Assembly: GCA_902497145.1 (NCBI GenBank) | Contig: CABVDR010000002.1 | Span: 30,569-94,568 of the forward strand | Source: an uncultured Oscillospiraceae bacterium | GTDB taxonomy: Bacteria; Bacillota; Clostridia; Oscillospirales; Oscillospiraceae | Length of the DNA: 64,000 bases | Direction: 5' to 3' | Shown here: positions 36,346 through 45,382 of the stretch, piece by piece | How positions within the stretch are numbered: position 1 is the first letter of the stretch | How the letters are laid out: each line of letters starts with the position of its first letter | Notes under the pieces: model-generated | What the model was told of the DNA's origin: nothing | Database searches by the model: none | The model's input: the letters and a program-made list of their open reading frames with translations, nothing else | Translations under genes and position numbers: made by a program

Positions 36346-36677
36346 GACCAACGCAGACACAACCACCGCCGCCTGGCTGACAGGGGGCTCCCAGAACTGT
36401 GTGTGAGGTGCGGACGGGGCGCGAATATAACTACAACCCCCATGCAAGGGATCGTTCTCAAGAACGATCCCTTGTTTTTTTCTGCCTGTCAGCAGAAATG
36501 TGCTCTTCCACAATTTTTTGTCCCCGTGCCGCTCTCTCATAACATAAACCAATAGGAGAGGTTATTTCCGGGCGCGGCAGGCCCATGGATAGACCCGTGT
36601 GTGCCGCAAGCAGGAAGCTCCGGAGGCCATAGGAAAGCGGCCATAAGCCTAATAATTGTGAAAGGTGAAGCGAAACC
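36346..36677. other. Intergenic region after the DUF4367-like gene
   Basis: This 332-bp gap holds the terminator at 36444-36480 and sequence leading into the next small gene. No other feature is seen. Confidence 0.5.
36444..36480 (+). terminator. Strong terminator
   Basis: The perfect 14-bp stem CAAGGGATCGTTCT/AGAACGATCCCTTG with a 2-nt loop is followed by TTTTTTT. Confidence 0.93.
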
Positions 36678-36851
36678 GTGAAGCACACAACATATTCTCC
36701 CAAATCCATTTTGAAAATTGCACTCGGAATTGTCTTTGGTGCATGGCTGATGATGTGCGCCCCCACAGGCTGGATTTATGACCTGGGGGCCGGGACGGGG
36801 ACAGGACAGGGCCACCATCGGTTTCTGTGGTACATACCCACGCCGATGTAG
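36678..36851 (+). pseudogene. Out-of-frame N-terminal part of the next gene
   Basis: A GTG at 36678 behind AAAGGTG opens a 57-codon frame with a signal-like segment (SILKIALGIVFGAWLMMCAP). It then runs into the same residues as the next gene but one base out of register, and stops. A single indel in the G-rich run 36785-36811 would join both into a protein of about 240 residues. Natural frameshift, sequence error and slippage are all possible. Confidence 0.5.
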
Positions 36852-37399
36852 AGGATTCTTATGTTCAAAACCGCCCCATCACAGCGTCCAAAGAGGGCCT
36901 GATTGAGGCACCCCTGCTGCGCCTACGGGATACCGATTACGCAGGGGAACATACCAGCCGCAGGAACGGGGTAAGGAAAACGGTTACGATCTCTGAATAT
37001 ATTCCTACCGCTGATTCTGCCTCGGTCAGGGGCTTTTTGCTGGACTTCTTGGCGTCCGGCTCCTATAACCGTTATTATCTGGCCCCGCTGGAGGATGGCT
37101 CTTATGTCTGTGTCTACTTTGACGACTATCTCATGCTCCATCCTGGCGAGAAACTGCCCACAGGGTATGTCCGGTACGCAACAGCGGAGGAAACGACCAT
37201 GCTCTGTCAAATGGCGGAGGAGTATGAGGTTGATCCGGTGTTTGTGCTGGATATGTACCGCCATGGCAAGGTTAGCTGGATGCTGGATTTGGCCATCCGC
37301 GCTGGTGTGGGGCTTCTTCCGCTGGTCGTCGGCTCGGCCATCGCCGGGAAATTCAAGCAGGCCGTCCGGCGCAAAGCGCAGGAGGATGGGAAGCCATAA
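36827..37399 (+). CDS. Membrane protein of unknown function (likely 5'-disrupted)
   Basis: This 190-residue frame starts at GTG 36827 with no ribosome site. It contains VYFDDYLMLHPGEKLPTGYVRYATAEE in a soluble middle part and a C-terminal helix (GVGLLPLVVGSAIAGKFKQA) with a basic tail. The real start is probably at 36678 in another frame, which supplies the missing N-terminal membrane segment. I do not recognise the family. Expression, if any, may depend on the frameshift. Confidence 0.6.
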   Translation: MVHTHADVEDSYVQNRPITASKEGLIEAPLLRLRDTDYAGEHTSRRNGVRKTVTISEYIPTADSASVRGFLLDFLASGSYNRYYLAPLEDGSYVCVYFDDYLMLHPGEKLPTGYVRYATAEETTMLCQMAEEYEVDPVFVLDMYRHGKVSWMLDLAIRAGVGLLPLVVGSAIAGKFKQAVRRKAQEDGKP

Positions 37400-37464
37400 T
37401 AGGAGGATACCATCGGGTCTCTCTGATGATACCAAATAGATAAAATCTTACAGGAGGAAAAATT

Positions 37465-37779
37465 ATGAAGTTAAACAAGTGGGAACTGCGAGCAAACGAA
37501 AAACTTTTAGGCGAGGCAGCGGCATCCTACATTACAAAGCAGATGATCGTTATGCCCAAGCCCAATCCGGGTAAGCTGCATATCACCGATCAGCGAGTCG
37601 TGTTTACTGACGCTTTAACCCTTTTCTTTGACTATCCATTGGATCAAGTTGTTTCTTTCTCTGCGGGAATGGGCGGCCTTACCCTGGCGACAGCCGATGG
37701 GAAGAGTCACAAACTCACAGGAATGTTCACCAAAAAGCTCGCCAGCGCATTGGAGCAGGCAGGCGTAAGAAAAGCGTAA
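37465..37779 (+). CDS. Small GRAM/PH-like domain protein
   Basis: This 104-residue protein shows a beta-rich pattern: ANEKLLGEAAASYI, GKLHITDQRVVFTDA, then LDQVVSFSAG. That is the order seen in GRAM and bacterial PH domains, which bind lipids or protein partners at membranes. AGGAGG lies before the ATG. It sits between a membrane protein and a lipoprotein gene and could be a cytoplasmic membrane-associated adaptor. Confidence 0.65.
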   Translation: MKLNKWELRANEKLLGEAAASYITKQMIVMPKPNPGKLHITDQRVVFTDALTLFFDYPLDQVVSFSAGMGGLTLATADGKSHKLTGMFTKKLASALEQAGVRKA

Positions 37780-37826
37780 CTGCTGGGGGGTATCGATAGC
37801 AGAAAATAGTTTAGAGGAGGAAATGG

Positions 37827-38387
37827 ATGATGAAAAAGAGAGTGCTGGGAATTTTATTGGTGGGCGTTTTGGTCTTGGCTCTGGCGGGCTGCTTAGGGGA
37901 CAGCAATGCGAAAAGCAATTCCACAGACCCCAATACCACAAGTCAGGTGGAACAGAATGAAACCCCTGATACCACATCCGATACCATGGATGAAGCGTCC
38001 TATATGGAGAAAGTCAATGCGTTGCCTGATGCCATAACTGATTTCAGTACTGATATGGCAGAGATCATGTCCACCATGTCAACAGCTACCTCACAGGAGG
38101 ATCTGGATGCTCTGTTGGCACCACTGGAAGAACTGCGTGCGTATGAGCAGCCTTATTATGACTTTGTGGCCATTGATAATCCCCCTGAGAAATATGCAGA
38201 AGCCCATGAGCGTCTGGCCAATGCCTGTACGCAAATGGGCGATGTCCTGGATGAATATGTAGATCTTATGAAGGGCGTATTGGAAGGAACAGCCAGTGAG
38301 GAGGACGGCCAAGCCATTGCGGATAAAATGACTGCAGCAGCTGACGAAATAGTGCAGGCTGGCAAGGCATTGACTTCCATTCAATAA
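37827..38387 (+). CDS. Small secreted lipoprotein
   Basis: This 186-residue protein has a signal peptide with lipobox LALAGC (Cys near residue 22), then a Ser/Thr/Asn-rich linker to about residue 55, and a helical domain of 130 residues. AGGAGG precedes the tandem ATGs at 37827 and 37830; either could start. No family is recognised. It would be anchored on the outer face of the membrane. Confidence 0.82.
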   Translation: MMKKRVLGILLVGVLVLALAGCLGDSNAKSNSTDPNTTSQVEQNETPDTTSDTMDEASYMEKVNALPDAITDFSTDMAEIMSTMSTATSQEDLDALLAPLEELRAYEQPYYDFVAIDNPPEKYAEAHERLANACTQMGDVLDEYVDLMKGVLEGTASEEDGQAIADKMTAAADEIVQAGKALTSIQ

Positions 38388-38470
38388 TCTGGCTAATCCT
38401 GTCGCTTCTGGCTTGCTGCGCTCAGGCAAAGTACAAAATCAGATAAGCCAAGCGTTCCTGCTCTGCTTTA

Positions 38471-38503
38471 TGCGCCTGTGTGTCATGATGTCACACAGGC
38501 GCA
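38471..38503 (+). terminator. Terminator after the lipoprotein gene
   Basis: The stem TGCGCCTGTGTG/CACACAGGCGCA with a short loop precedes TTTATTTT. Confidence 0.75.
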
Positions 38504-38617
38504 TTTATTTTGCATCTTATTCCCATCAATTCATAAAAAGAGGCACAGTGAATTGCGTCAGCTTTGCCCCGTACGGGAAAGCCAGGAATATGGAGCTTGT
38601 GCCAATGTTTGGTTACG

Positions 38618-38700
38618 GTGTGGGTCAGATAGTTGACCCACACCAAAAAGTCAAAAATTGCAACAAAAAAGCCTCGAAAACCGAAGTTTTCAAGGCTTTT
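38618..38700. repeat. Remnant of an integrated-element right end
   Basis: GTGTGGGTCA (38618-38627) and its inverse (38634-38643) are followed by 50 bp identical to 49971-50020, including the tRNA-type terminator. This is the same layout as the right end of element A. It lies outside element A and has no integrase gene next to it. Confidence 0.65.
38665..38700 (-). terminator. tRNA-Thr-type terminator, left copy
   Basis: Read on the minus strand, AGCCTTGAAAAC/GTTTTCGAGGCT with a TTCG tetraloop and T-tract follows the tRNA 3' end fragment. An identical copy lies at 49985-50020. Confidence 0.8.
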
Positions 38701-38745
38701 TGGAGCTGCTAGGCAGATTCGAACTGCCGACCTCATCCTTACCAA
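38701..38745. repeat. att site, distal end of element A (45-bp tRNA-Thr fragment)
   Basis: The 45 bases equal the 3' part of the tRNA-Thr gene (CCA end through the T-arm and variable loop into the anticodon loop) and recur at 50021-50065 and 63761-63805. Confidence 0.92.
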
Positions 38746-39073
38746 CTGGTTGGGAGTCTTCCAGCCCTTGATTTTCAACGCTTTCCGGCCATTTTTGCTC
38801 CAAAAGGATGAGGTCGGCGGCACTCTTTGCTCCGTTGTTTCCGTCCACTCGTTTTCTCGTGTGGGTCAGCGTGTGGGTCATTTGTACCATAATAGGTTTA
38901 ACGAGTTTCATCCGCAGCTGGTTCGTAAAACATTTTTGGGAAAAGCGCCAATGATAAGCTGCTCCCTACTTCACTCAACTTAAAGAGTCACCGTACTAAC
39001 AGTGCCTAAACAGCTATTAAGAAAAATATGGGCTACATACTTTTCTAAATTCTATTTGTATAAAATATAGATC
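38746..39073. other. Left end of element A, non-coding
   Basis: No gene is seen. It contains two direct copies of GTGTGGGTCA (38859-38868 and 38871-38880), probably arm-type integrase sites. It also has AAGGATGAGGTCGGC (38804-38818), a perfect 15-bp inverted copy of part of the adjacent att site (38726-38740). Confidence 0.65.
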
Positions 39074-40030
39074 TTATTTTTGAGCCTGATTACCTCCCTT
39101 TGAGGTCGGTATTTGGTGAATGAGTTCCTTAGACTTTCCTGCCCGGAGGAGGCAGCTGTCTGTGGCGTGGTTCAAAAGTTGAACCAATCCCCTACTAACC
39201 TCCATAGCCCGCTCCAAATCAATGCCCGTTTGAAGCCCCATCTCATCACACATGTGAAGAACATCCTCCGTTGCAACATTTCCTGCTGCACCGGGGACAA
39301 AGGGGCATCCGCCAACACCAGCAAAGGAGGTATCATACCGAATAAATCCCGCCTGCATCCCGGCCAAAATATTAGCAATACCTAAACCACGGGTGTTGTG
39401 AAAATGAAGCCACCAAGTCACTTGTGGATACTCTTTGGCCAGTTCACTACAAATACCGTACACCTGAGATGGATACGCCTGCCCCGATGCGTCGGAGAGA
39501 GAAATCTCGCTGATTCCAACCGCCAAGTACGCCTCCACAATCTCTCGGACATCGGACAAAGGGATTTCCCCATCCCACGGTGAGCCAAAAGCCATGGAAA
39601 TAGAGCCCGAGGTCTCAATGCCCCAATTCCGCGCCGCATCCACACAGGCGCGAAACCCGGCCACCGATTCAGCGGGTGTCCGGTTCAAATTCGCCAGGTT
39701 GTGGGCCTTGCTGGCGGAAACATTGAGCTTGACCTTTTCACAGCCGCAGGCTGCGGCCCGCTCTACACCCTTCAAGTTGGCAATCAGTGCCCGATACTCC
39801 ACTCCCTGCCGACGTCTCAGCCGTAGGAACACTTCGTCCGTATCTGCCATTTGAGGCACTGCCTTCGGATGAACAAAGGAACCTACCTCAATGACGGAAA
39901 AGCCTGCTTCGGCCTGCCCCTCAATCAATTCTATTTTTTCTTCCACTGATAGTATTTGTTTCTCATTTTGTAGCCCGTCCCGCGGTCCTACCTCACACAG
40001 GATTACAGAGTCTATTGGTACGAATCCCAT
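39074..40030 (-). CDS. Hydroxymethylglutaryl-CoA lyase family protein
   Basis: This 318-residue DRE-TIM barrel opens VILCEVGPRDGLQNEKQ near residue 10. The HMGL signature GGCPFVPGAAGNVATED near residue 235 carries the active-site Cys. It should cleave a 3-hydroxy-3-methylglutaryl-CoA-like thioester to acetyl-CoA and a keto acid. The start at 40030 follows GGGAGG. It ends a leftward cargo operon with an acylating aldehyde dehydrogenase, an iron alcohol dehydrogenase and an ESS carrier. The acyl-CoA substrate could be HMG-CoA or a relative such as citramalyl-CoA. Confidence 0.87.
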   Translation of the reverse strand: MGFVPIDSVILCEVGPRDGLQNEKQILSVEEKIELIEGQAEAGFSVIEVGSFVHPKAVPQMADTDEVFLRLRRRQGVEYRALIANLKGVERAAACGCEKVKLNVSASKAHNLANLNRTPAESVAGFRACVDAARNWGIETSGSISMAFGSPWDGEIPLSDVREIVEAYLAVGISEISLSDASGQAYPSQVYGICSELAKEYPQVTWWLHFHNTRGLGIANILAGMQAGFIRYDTSFAGVGGCPFVPGAAGNVATEDVLHMCDEMGLQTGIDLERAMEVSRGLVQLLNHATDSCLLRAGKSKELIHQIPTSKGGNQAQK

Positions 40031-40105
40031 TGTTTTTCCTCCCATTTTAGAGCACCAGCGGAGCGACTCAAAATGAGTCGCTCCGTACTTGTGCAAATGA
40101 TGCAG

Positions 40106-41437
40106 TTACTTTTTTCGGAAGAAGATAAATCCAATAATCAGCGGAACAATCATGAATGCGGCACCCATCCACACCGGTACAAACGCTCCTATGGTGACGG
40201 CAAACAGAGGAAGCAGAGCAGGCATGGAACCATAGACCGGCGCCCACAGGGAATTACCTACCGCCAGGGTATCCGCTGCATCCGTCTTGCCGTCAGGATC
40301 CACGCAGCGGATTAGAGCCAGTCCCGTAGGCACCGATCCGGTGGCCGCGCCAAAAGAGCCGCAGCACTTTTCAAACCAGTTGCTTCGATGCCACATTTTA
40401 CAGAGCCCCACGCTGAATACCAGCGTCAATAGCACAATTACAACACTTATAGCCAGGATAGGCACAAACAAGGCGGAGACCAGCTCCAGGTCCATGGTAG
40501 CCACAGCAGAGACAATGGTGATCTCCAAGCCAAGGCCAGAGATGGAGTTAATCGTCCGGCGATCTACAAACCCCTTCAGCCGGGTGCGTTTCACAATATT
40601 CCACACCAGCATGCCGGCCAGAATACCATTCATCAAAGACGGCAGCTGAGAAAGCACTCCCAAATAGGGCACATCCTGAATGGCGGTTTTAAAAAGGCCC
40701 ATAAACCAGTTGCCAAACGCCATGCAGGACAGGACAATGGCCAACTGCAGGGAGAAATTGTCAATTCCAGTGCTGGGCACCCTGCCCATACCAATAGGTG
40801 ACTGCTCATGTTCCTTCAACAGGCCGCCAAAGAAGCTGGGATTATTTTTAAAGTCATTGGATGCTTGGGTGGCCCATCCCTTGCGCACGCCATAGTTAAT
40901 TAAGATCATTCCGAACACAAAGCAGCTAATTACGCCCAGGGTGGACATGATCATACCCACCGAGGTGTTTCCCACAATGCCATATTCCTCCCAGGCAGCT
41001 CCCGCGCTGGCCGCCGTTCCGTGACCACCCCAGAAGGAGAAAACTGCCTCGGAGCCCCAGCCGAACGGAAGGTCAGGCCAGATCGTTTCCATGACTGAGC
41101 CCAGGCCGCAGCCCAAGCACATCTGCATTCCGTAGATGGAAACCATGATACACAGGTGTGTAAAATAGGCGTTTGCTTTGGATTTGTCCATGTCCACGCC
41201 AATTACAGAACAGGTCAGCACCAGCGTAATCATCACACTGGCCATTGACCCAAAGGACTCCGGAATTGCCACCAGATTTAATACCTGAGGCCCCAGAATC
41301 AAGGCTACAATTCCTCCCACAATGGAGGCCGGAATGTAAAACCGCTGCAGCGGCTTAACAATCTCTCGGATCACAAAGCCCACCAGAAGAAATGCGAACA
41401 GAACTATCATGTCATTAAACAGACTGCTAAACGTCAT
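40106..41437 (-). CDS. ESS family sodium:glutamate-type symporter
   Basis: This 443-residue protein has about twelve helices in two repeats. FSFWGGHGTAASAGAAWEEYG near residue 133 and GSFGAATGSVPTGLALIRCVDP near residue 355 are the matching re-entrant loops of the GltS family. It imports an acidic amino acid or dicarboxylate with sodium. In this cargo operon it presumably brings in the compound degraded by the neighbouring enzymes. It is a closer match to GltS than the carrier at 6221. Confidence 0.87.
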   Translation of the reverse strand: MTFSSLFNDMIVLFAFLLVGFVIREIVKPLQRFYIPASIVGGIVALILGPQVLNLVAIPESFGSMASVMITLVLTCSVIGVDMDKSKANAYFTHLCIMVSIYGMQMCLGCGLGSVMETIWPDLPFGWGSEAVFSFWGGHGTAASAGAAWEEYGIVGNTSVGMIMSTLGVISCFVFGMILINYGVRKGWATQASNDFKNNPSFFGGLLKEHEQSPIGMGRVPSTGIDNFSLQLAIVLSCMAFGNWFMGLFKTAIQDVPYLGVLSQLPSLMNGILAGMLVWNIVKRTRLKGFVDRRTINSISGLGLEITIVSAVATMDLELVSALFVPILAISVVIVLLTLVFSVGLCKMWHRSNWFEKCCGSFGAATGSVPTGLALIRCVDPDGKTDAADTLAVGNSLWAPVYGSMPALLPLFAVTIGAFVPVWMGAAFMIVPLIIGFIFFRKK

Positions 41438-41541
41438 GTTTATCCTTCTCCTACCTTTTTATTTTTCTGGTAGAGATCCGGGACTCTCTACACCCCTACG
41501 TTCCCGGCGCAGGGATGACACACAATAGCTTGGTCAGGTGA

Positions 41542-42696
41542 TCAGCCTCTCCGTTTTAATAAGCTATTGGTATAAATTTGTAGAACCTCATGTTTTCCCG
41601 CCGGCTCCGGATGGCGGGAAAAGCGATGCTTTTGCTGCGAAAACTCCTCCGCGTAGGCCTCAATCTCCTCTGGCGTGGGCGTAATGTCACCGCTCAGCAG
41701 AAGCATGCTGTCTATAAATTGGCAAAAATCGTCCAGGCTTTCAAATCCACACAAATGGATTGCTCGGTCCACTCGAGCAATATTTTCCGGTTCCTTAAAG
41801 ATTTTCAGATACTCCCCGATCAACAACCCACAGGCCAGTCCATGGGGAATGTGTTTATGGTGTGTGAGCGCATAGCTCATCCCATGGGGAAGGCAGGTCC
41901 CCGTCTGTGTATTGGCTATGCCGCCGATTAGAGAAATCATCATGTGCTTCTCTCGCACCGGATAGGAATAGGGCCGCCCGGCCGCCGCCCGGCCCTCGTC
42001 CGACAGTACCGCGCGCATCTCCGGCACACACTGAGCAAAATATTGAAACCCAATTTCACAAATGGCCCGTGACAACTCACTGCCCGCCGTTGAGATATAG
42101 GATTCCAGGCAGTGGCATAGCGCATCAATGGAGGTAGCGCAGCTCAGTCGCAACGGCATTTCCATCAAATATTCCGGGTCCAGCAGGGCATATACAGGGA
42201 AAATTCGGGGCGCAATGGCCTGCTTCGTCCCTTTATCATTTCGGGTCAGGACTGAGAAGTGGGTCACCTCCGCCCCCGTTCCAGCAGTGGTTGGAATTGC
42301 AATAATGGGCAAGGACTGAAGTGAGCTATCAGTAAACAGTGCGCTCCCCGGTTTGTCCGGATGGTTCAGCAGGACGCCGATGGCCTTGGCTGCATCAATG
42401 GGAGATCCTCCTCCGATACCCACAATAAAATCCGGTGCAAATTCCCTCACACGGTCAGCGACACGCTCCACAGTCTCTGTGGAGGGGTTTTCCTCAATTC
42501 CCGTCTCCACCACATAGGGGATTCCATATTCATCCAATATGCTGGTGACGTCTTCCAGAGCGTAATGGCGGCCTGGAATGGTATAGGTAATAATATACGC
42601 CCGTTTGCCCAGCTTTCGAAACAGTTCTTTTTTCTCTTTGACAATCTCACGGCCAAAAAACACTTCCGTGGGCATATAGTAACGAAACGCATCCAT
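41542..42696 (-). CDS. Iron-containing alcohol dehydrogenase
   Basis: This protein of about 384 residues has the NAD site GGGSPIDAAKAIG near residue 95. Metal ligands are in SIDALCHCLESYIS near 190 and HGMSYALTHHKHIPHGLACG near 260. The start at 42696 follows GGGAGG; the frame continues to 42786 without a site. Members reduce aldehydes to alcohols, for example ethanol, butanol or 4-hydroxybutyrate. It pairs with the CoA-acylating aldehyde dehydrogenase upstream to turn an acyl-CoA into an alcohol and regenerate NAD+. Confidence 0.93.
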   Translation of the reverse strand: MDAFRYYMPTEVFFGREIVKEKKELFRKLGKRAYIITYTIPGRHYALEDVTSILDEYGIPYVVETGIEENPSTETVERVADRVREFAPDFIVGIGGGSPIDAAKAIGVLLNHPDKPGSALFTDSSLQSLPIIAIPTTAGTGAEVTHFSVLTRNDKGTKQAIAPRIFPVYALLDPEYLMEMPLRLSCATSIDALCHCLESYISTAGSELSRAICEIGFQYFAQCVPEMRAVLSDEGRAAAGRPYSYPVREKHMMISLIGGIANTQTGTCLPHGMSYALTHHKHIPHGLACGLLIGEYLKIFKEPENIARVDRAIHLCGFESLDDFCQFIDSMLLLSGDITPTPEEIEAYAEEFSQQKHRFSRHPEPAGKHEVLQIYTNSLLKRRG

Positions 42697-42813
42697 AGTA
42701 TGTTGCCTCCCGGTGTAAATTGGTTGTTGCTTCAGCCGACTATGTCCTAAGGCAGCCTTCCCAGGCCGGAACCGTTTTCTGGCCATTTCGGCCCGGGAAG
42801 GCTATTTTTTCCA

Positions 42814-44250
42814 TTACTCCTGGTCCATACCTTCCTGATAGAACTGGCCGAACAGCTCCTGCAGCGACGGCATATCCTCGGGGATGGGACGCGCTACCCA
42901 GGTAGTGTTCATGTAATGCTTCAGCGCAATATTCTCCGAGACAATATTGCCTCCCCAGGTGCCGCAGCCCATGGAGGACGTAGGCGGCATACCGTTGGTG
43001 GCCGATCCGGCGTTGCCCTTGTTGTTGGGCTGACGGACCATAATGCGGGAAACCGGAGCTGCCTTGCCCAAGCGATCAATGTGGCTGTCATCCCAGGAAT
43101 AGATACCGCAGGAGTGTCCCTTACCGCCCACCTCAAAGATGGCACGCATCATATCCAGAGCGTTTTCAAACTCCCCTTCATACTTAAACAGCGCCAGCAG
43201 GGTGGTCAGCTTTTCCGACGAGAAAAAGTACTCCTTCCCGATCTGCTGGATTCCACCGCCCGTAACCATGATAAACTTGCGGTCTTCCGGAATTTCAAAC
43301 CCAGCGGCTTCTGCCAGCTTCTGAGGACTAATCGCCACTGTGGAGGGCAGACGGTGGCCGGTCTCGTCCCACATGGCGTGCTTAAGCATCTCGGCCTCTT
43401 CCTCATTGGCCAGATAACCGCCCTCAGCTTTGAGCGCCTCCACCATCTGGTCATAAATGGACGCATGGATGACCAGGTTGCCATCGCAGGAGCAGCCGGA
43501 TCCGTAGTCGGAGGTCTTGGAAATCCGAGTGTTCTGCGCTGCCTCCTTCTGTCGCTCGGGTGTATCGGCGGTGTTGTCGATAATTACAGTGGCATTTCCC
43601 GCACCGGAGCCGTAGGCGGGCGTGCCGGAGGAATAAGCAGACTTGACCATCGGCCGACCGCCCGTAGCGATAACCAGGTCGCAGCGCTTCATGAGCTCCT
43701 GAGTCAGCGCGATGGAGGGCTGGGAAATGCCCTGAATAATATCGGCCGGGGCCCCTTCCCGAACAAGAACATCGCGAATGAGGTCAATGCACTTGTTGGT
43801 GACCACCTTCGCCCGGGGATGCGGACTGCAGATAATGACGTCGCGAGCCTTAATGGCATAAATGACCTGGCCCGCGGGCGTGAGGCAGGGGTTGGTGGTA
43901 GGAACCAGCGAGGCGATGACACCCACCGGTTTGGCGTACTTCACCAATCCTTTTTCCGGGATCTCCTCAATCGCGCCCACACTTTTGGCCCGAAGGCAGT
44001 CGCGTAGAATCAGCTTGAGCTTATTGCGCTTATTACGCTTGGTAACCTTGTCGCCCAGGCCAGTCTCATCCACTGCCTCATCGCTCAGCTGTCCCCAGAC
44101 CTTTAGGTCGTAAAGTGCGGCGGTGACTGCGCGGCAGAGATGATCTACCCGCTCCTGGTCATAAGTCTCAATAATGGCTGCGGCTTTCTTTGCGCGAGCA
44201 ACCATTTCTTCCAACATCGCAATTTGTTCTGTAGTTACTTCTTTTGCCAT
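42814..44250 (-). CDS. CoA-acylating aldehyde dehydrogenase
   Basis: This protein of about 478 residues resembles the aldehyde dehydrogenase half of AdhE and the SucD/EutE group. GVIASLVPTTNPCLTPAGQVI near residue 108, SGTPAYGSGAGNATVIID near 210, and the nucleophile Cys in DYGSGCSCDGN near 250 are visible. It reduces acyl-CoA to aldehyde or the reverse. The start at 44250 follows GGGGAGGG. It is first in the cargo operon and divergent from the LysR gene. Confidence 0.9.
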   Translation of the reverse strand: MAKEVTTEQIAMLEEMVARAKKAAAIIETYDQERVDHLCRAVTAALYDLKVWGQLSDEAVDETGLGDKVTKRNKRNKLKLILRDCLRAKSVGAIEEIPEKGLVKYAKPVGVIASLVPTTNPCLTPAGQVIYAIKARDVIICSPHPRAKVVTNKCIDLIRDVLVREGAPADIIQGISQPSIALTQELMKRCDLVIATGGRPMVKSAYSSGTPAYGSGAGNATVIIDNTADTPERQKEAAQNTRISKTSDYGSGCSCDGNLVIHASIYDQMVEALKAEGGYLANEEEAEMLKHAMWDETGHRLPSTVAISPQKLAEAAGFEIPEDRKFIMVTGGGIQQIGKEYFFSSEKLTTLLALFKYEGEFENALDMMRAIFEVGGKGHSCGIYSWDDSHIDRLGKAAPVSRIMVRQPNNKGNAGSATNGMPPTSSMGCGTWGGNIVSENIALKHYMNTTWVARPIPEDMPSLQELFGQFYQEGMDQE

Positions 44251-44359
44251 GGCAATACCCTCCCCATAAATTGTGAAAATTGTTTGCGCTTGTTCTTTTT
44301 TATAGCCATACTTTAGCATTTTTTATAAATAGAATCCAATACTTGTTCTGGATAATATT

Positions 44360-44377
44360 CATAGAGAAATCTCTATG
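44360..44377. promoter_or_regulatory. Perfect 18-bp palindrome, probable LysR operator
   Basis: CATAGAGAAATCTCTATG lies about midway between the divergent aldehyde dehydrogenase and LysR genes. It is a perfect dyad and contains a T-N11-A pattern, as expected for a LysR recognition site. Confidence 0.65.
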
Positions 44378-44473
44378 TTTCCTTGACTCAGCTGATTGAC
44401 CAGGGTATTATGATATCAAACACGTCTCCGTATTTTCCTGCCTGTTGGCTGTTTCCATAAGGGGTGTAACAAT

Positions 44474-45382
44474 ATGACATTGCTGCAACTTCAGTATTTT
44501 CAGGCCTTGGCTCATAATCTTCACTATACCCGCACCGCTCAGGAGCTGCACATCTCCCAGCCCAGCCTCAGTTATGCTATTGCTGAGTTGGAAAAGGAGT
44601 TGGGCGTCAAGCTTTTTAAAAAAGAAAAAAAGAGCATTGTGCTCACCGTCTACGGGCAGCAATTTCTCCCCTATGTAGAGAAATCCTTGACTCTGTTGGA
44701 TGATGGACGCAATTTGTTGGAGCAGATGGCCGGTGAGATGGATTATGTAGTTCACCTTGGCTACTTCCATAGCATATCAGCTTCCCTAATTCCATCCATT
44801 GTGGAGCACTTTTATCTGAACGGTGACAACCGTCATATTCGTTTCCATTTTACGGAAGGCCCCTCCTACGATATTTTTAACCGTATCCAGCAGGGCAAAT
44901 TAGATTTTGGGTTTAGCCTGCATCAGGGCGATTGGGCGCAATCGATCCCGATCCTACGCCAACCGCTCTATTTGGCCGTCCCCTGTAATCATCCTCTGGC
45001 AAAATATCGCTCAGTTCGCTTTCAACAATTTTCCTCAGAGCCACAGATTATGCTGGAACATGGCAGCAATCTTCGCAGCAACATGGACCAGATTTTTGCT
45101 CAATGTAACACCATTCCCAATATTGTCTTTGAAGTTCGGGAGTGCAATGCGGCTCTTCAGTACGTAGGCCTTGGATTTGGTGTGTCGGTTTTACCCTATG
45201 TACCAGCAATGGAGTCAGATAAGGTAGCCATTTTACCAATTACAGACCACGAACAAGAATTTATTCGTACCGTATATTTTCTTTTCCATAAGAATCGACC
45301 TATTTCACCCGCAGCCCAGAAAGTCCGCGACTATATTATTGAGCACTTTTCCATCGATGCTAACGCAAAGACAACACCGTAA
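44474..45382 (+). CDS. LysR family transcriptional regulator (element A cargo)
   Basis: This 302-residue protein opens MTLLQLQYFQALAHNLHYTR with the helix-turn-helix AQELHISQPSLSYAIAELEKEL (residues 18-39). A LysR substrate domain follows, including HPLAKYRSVRFQQFSSEPQIM. AAGGGGTG precedes the ATG. It is divergent from the cargo operon and probably activates it in response to the imported acid or an acyl-CoA product. Confidence 0.92.
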   Translation: MTLLQLQYFQALAHNLHYTRTAQELHISQPSLSYAIAELEKELGVKLFKKEKKSIVLTVYGQQFLPYVEKSLTLLDDGRNLLEQMAGEMDYVVHLGYFHSISASLIPSIVEHFYLNGDNRHIRFHFTEGPSYDIFNRIQQGKLDFGFSLHQGDWAQSIPILRQPLYLAVPCNHPLAKYRSVRFQQFSSEPQIMLEHGSNLRSNMDQIFAQCNTIPNIVFEVRECNAALQYVGLGFGVSVLPYVPAMESDKVAILPITDHEQEFIRTVYFLFHKNRPISPAAQKVRDYIIEHFSIDANAKTTP

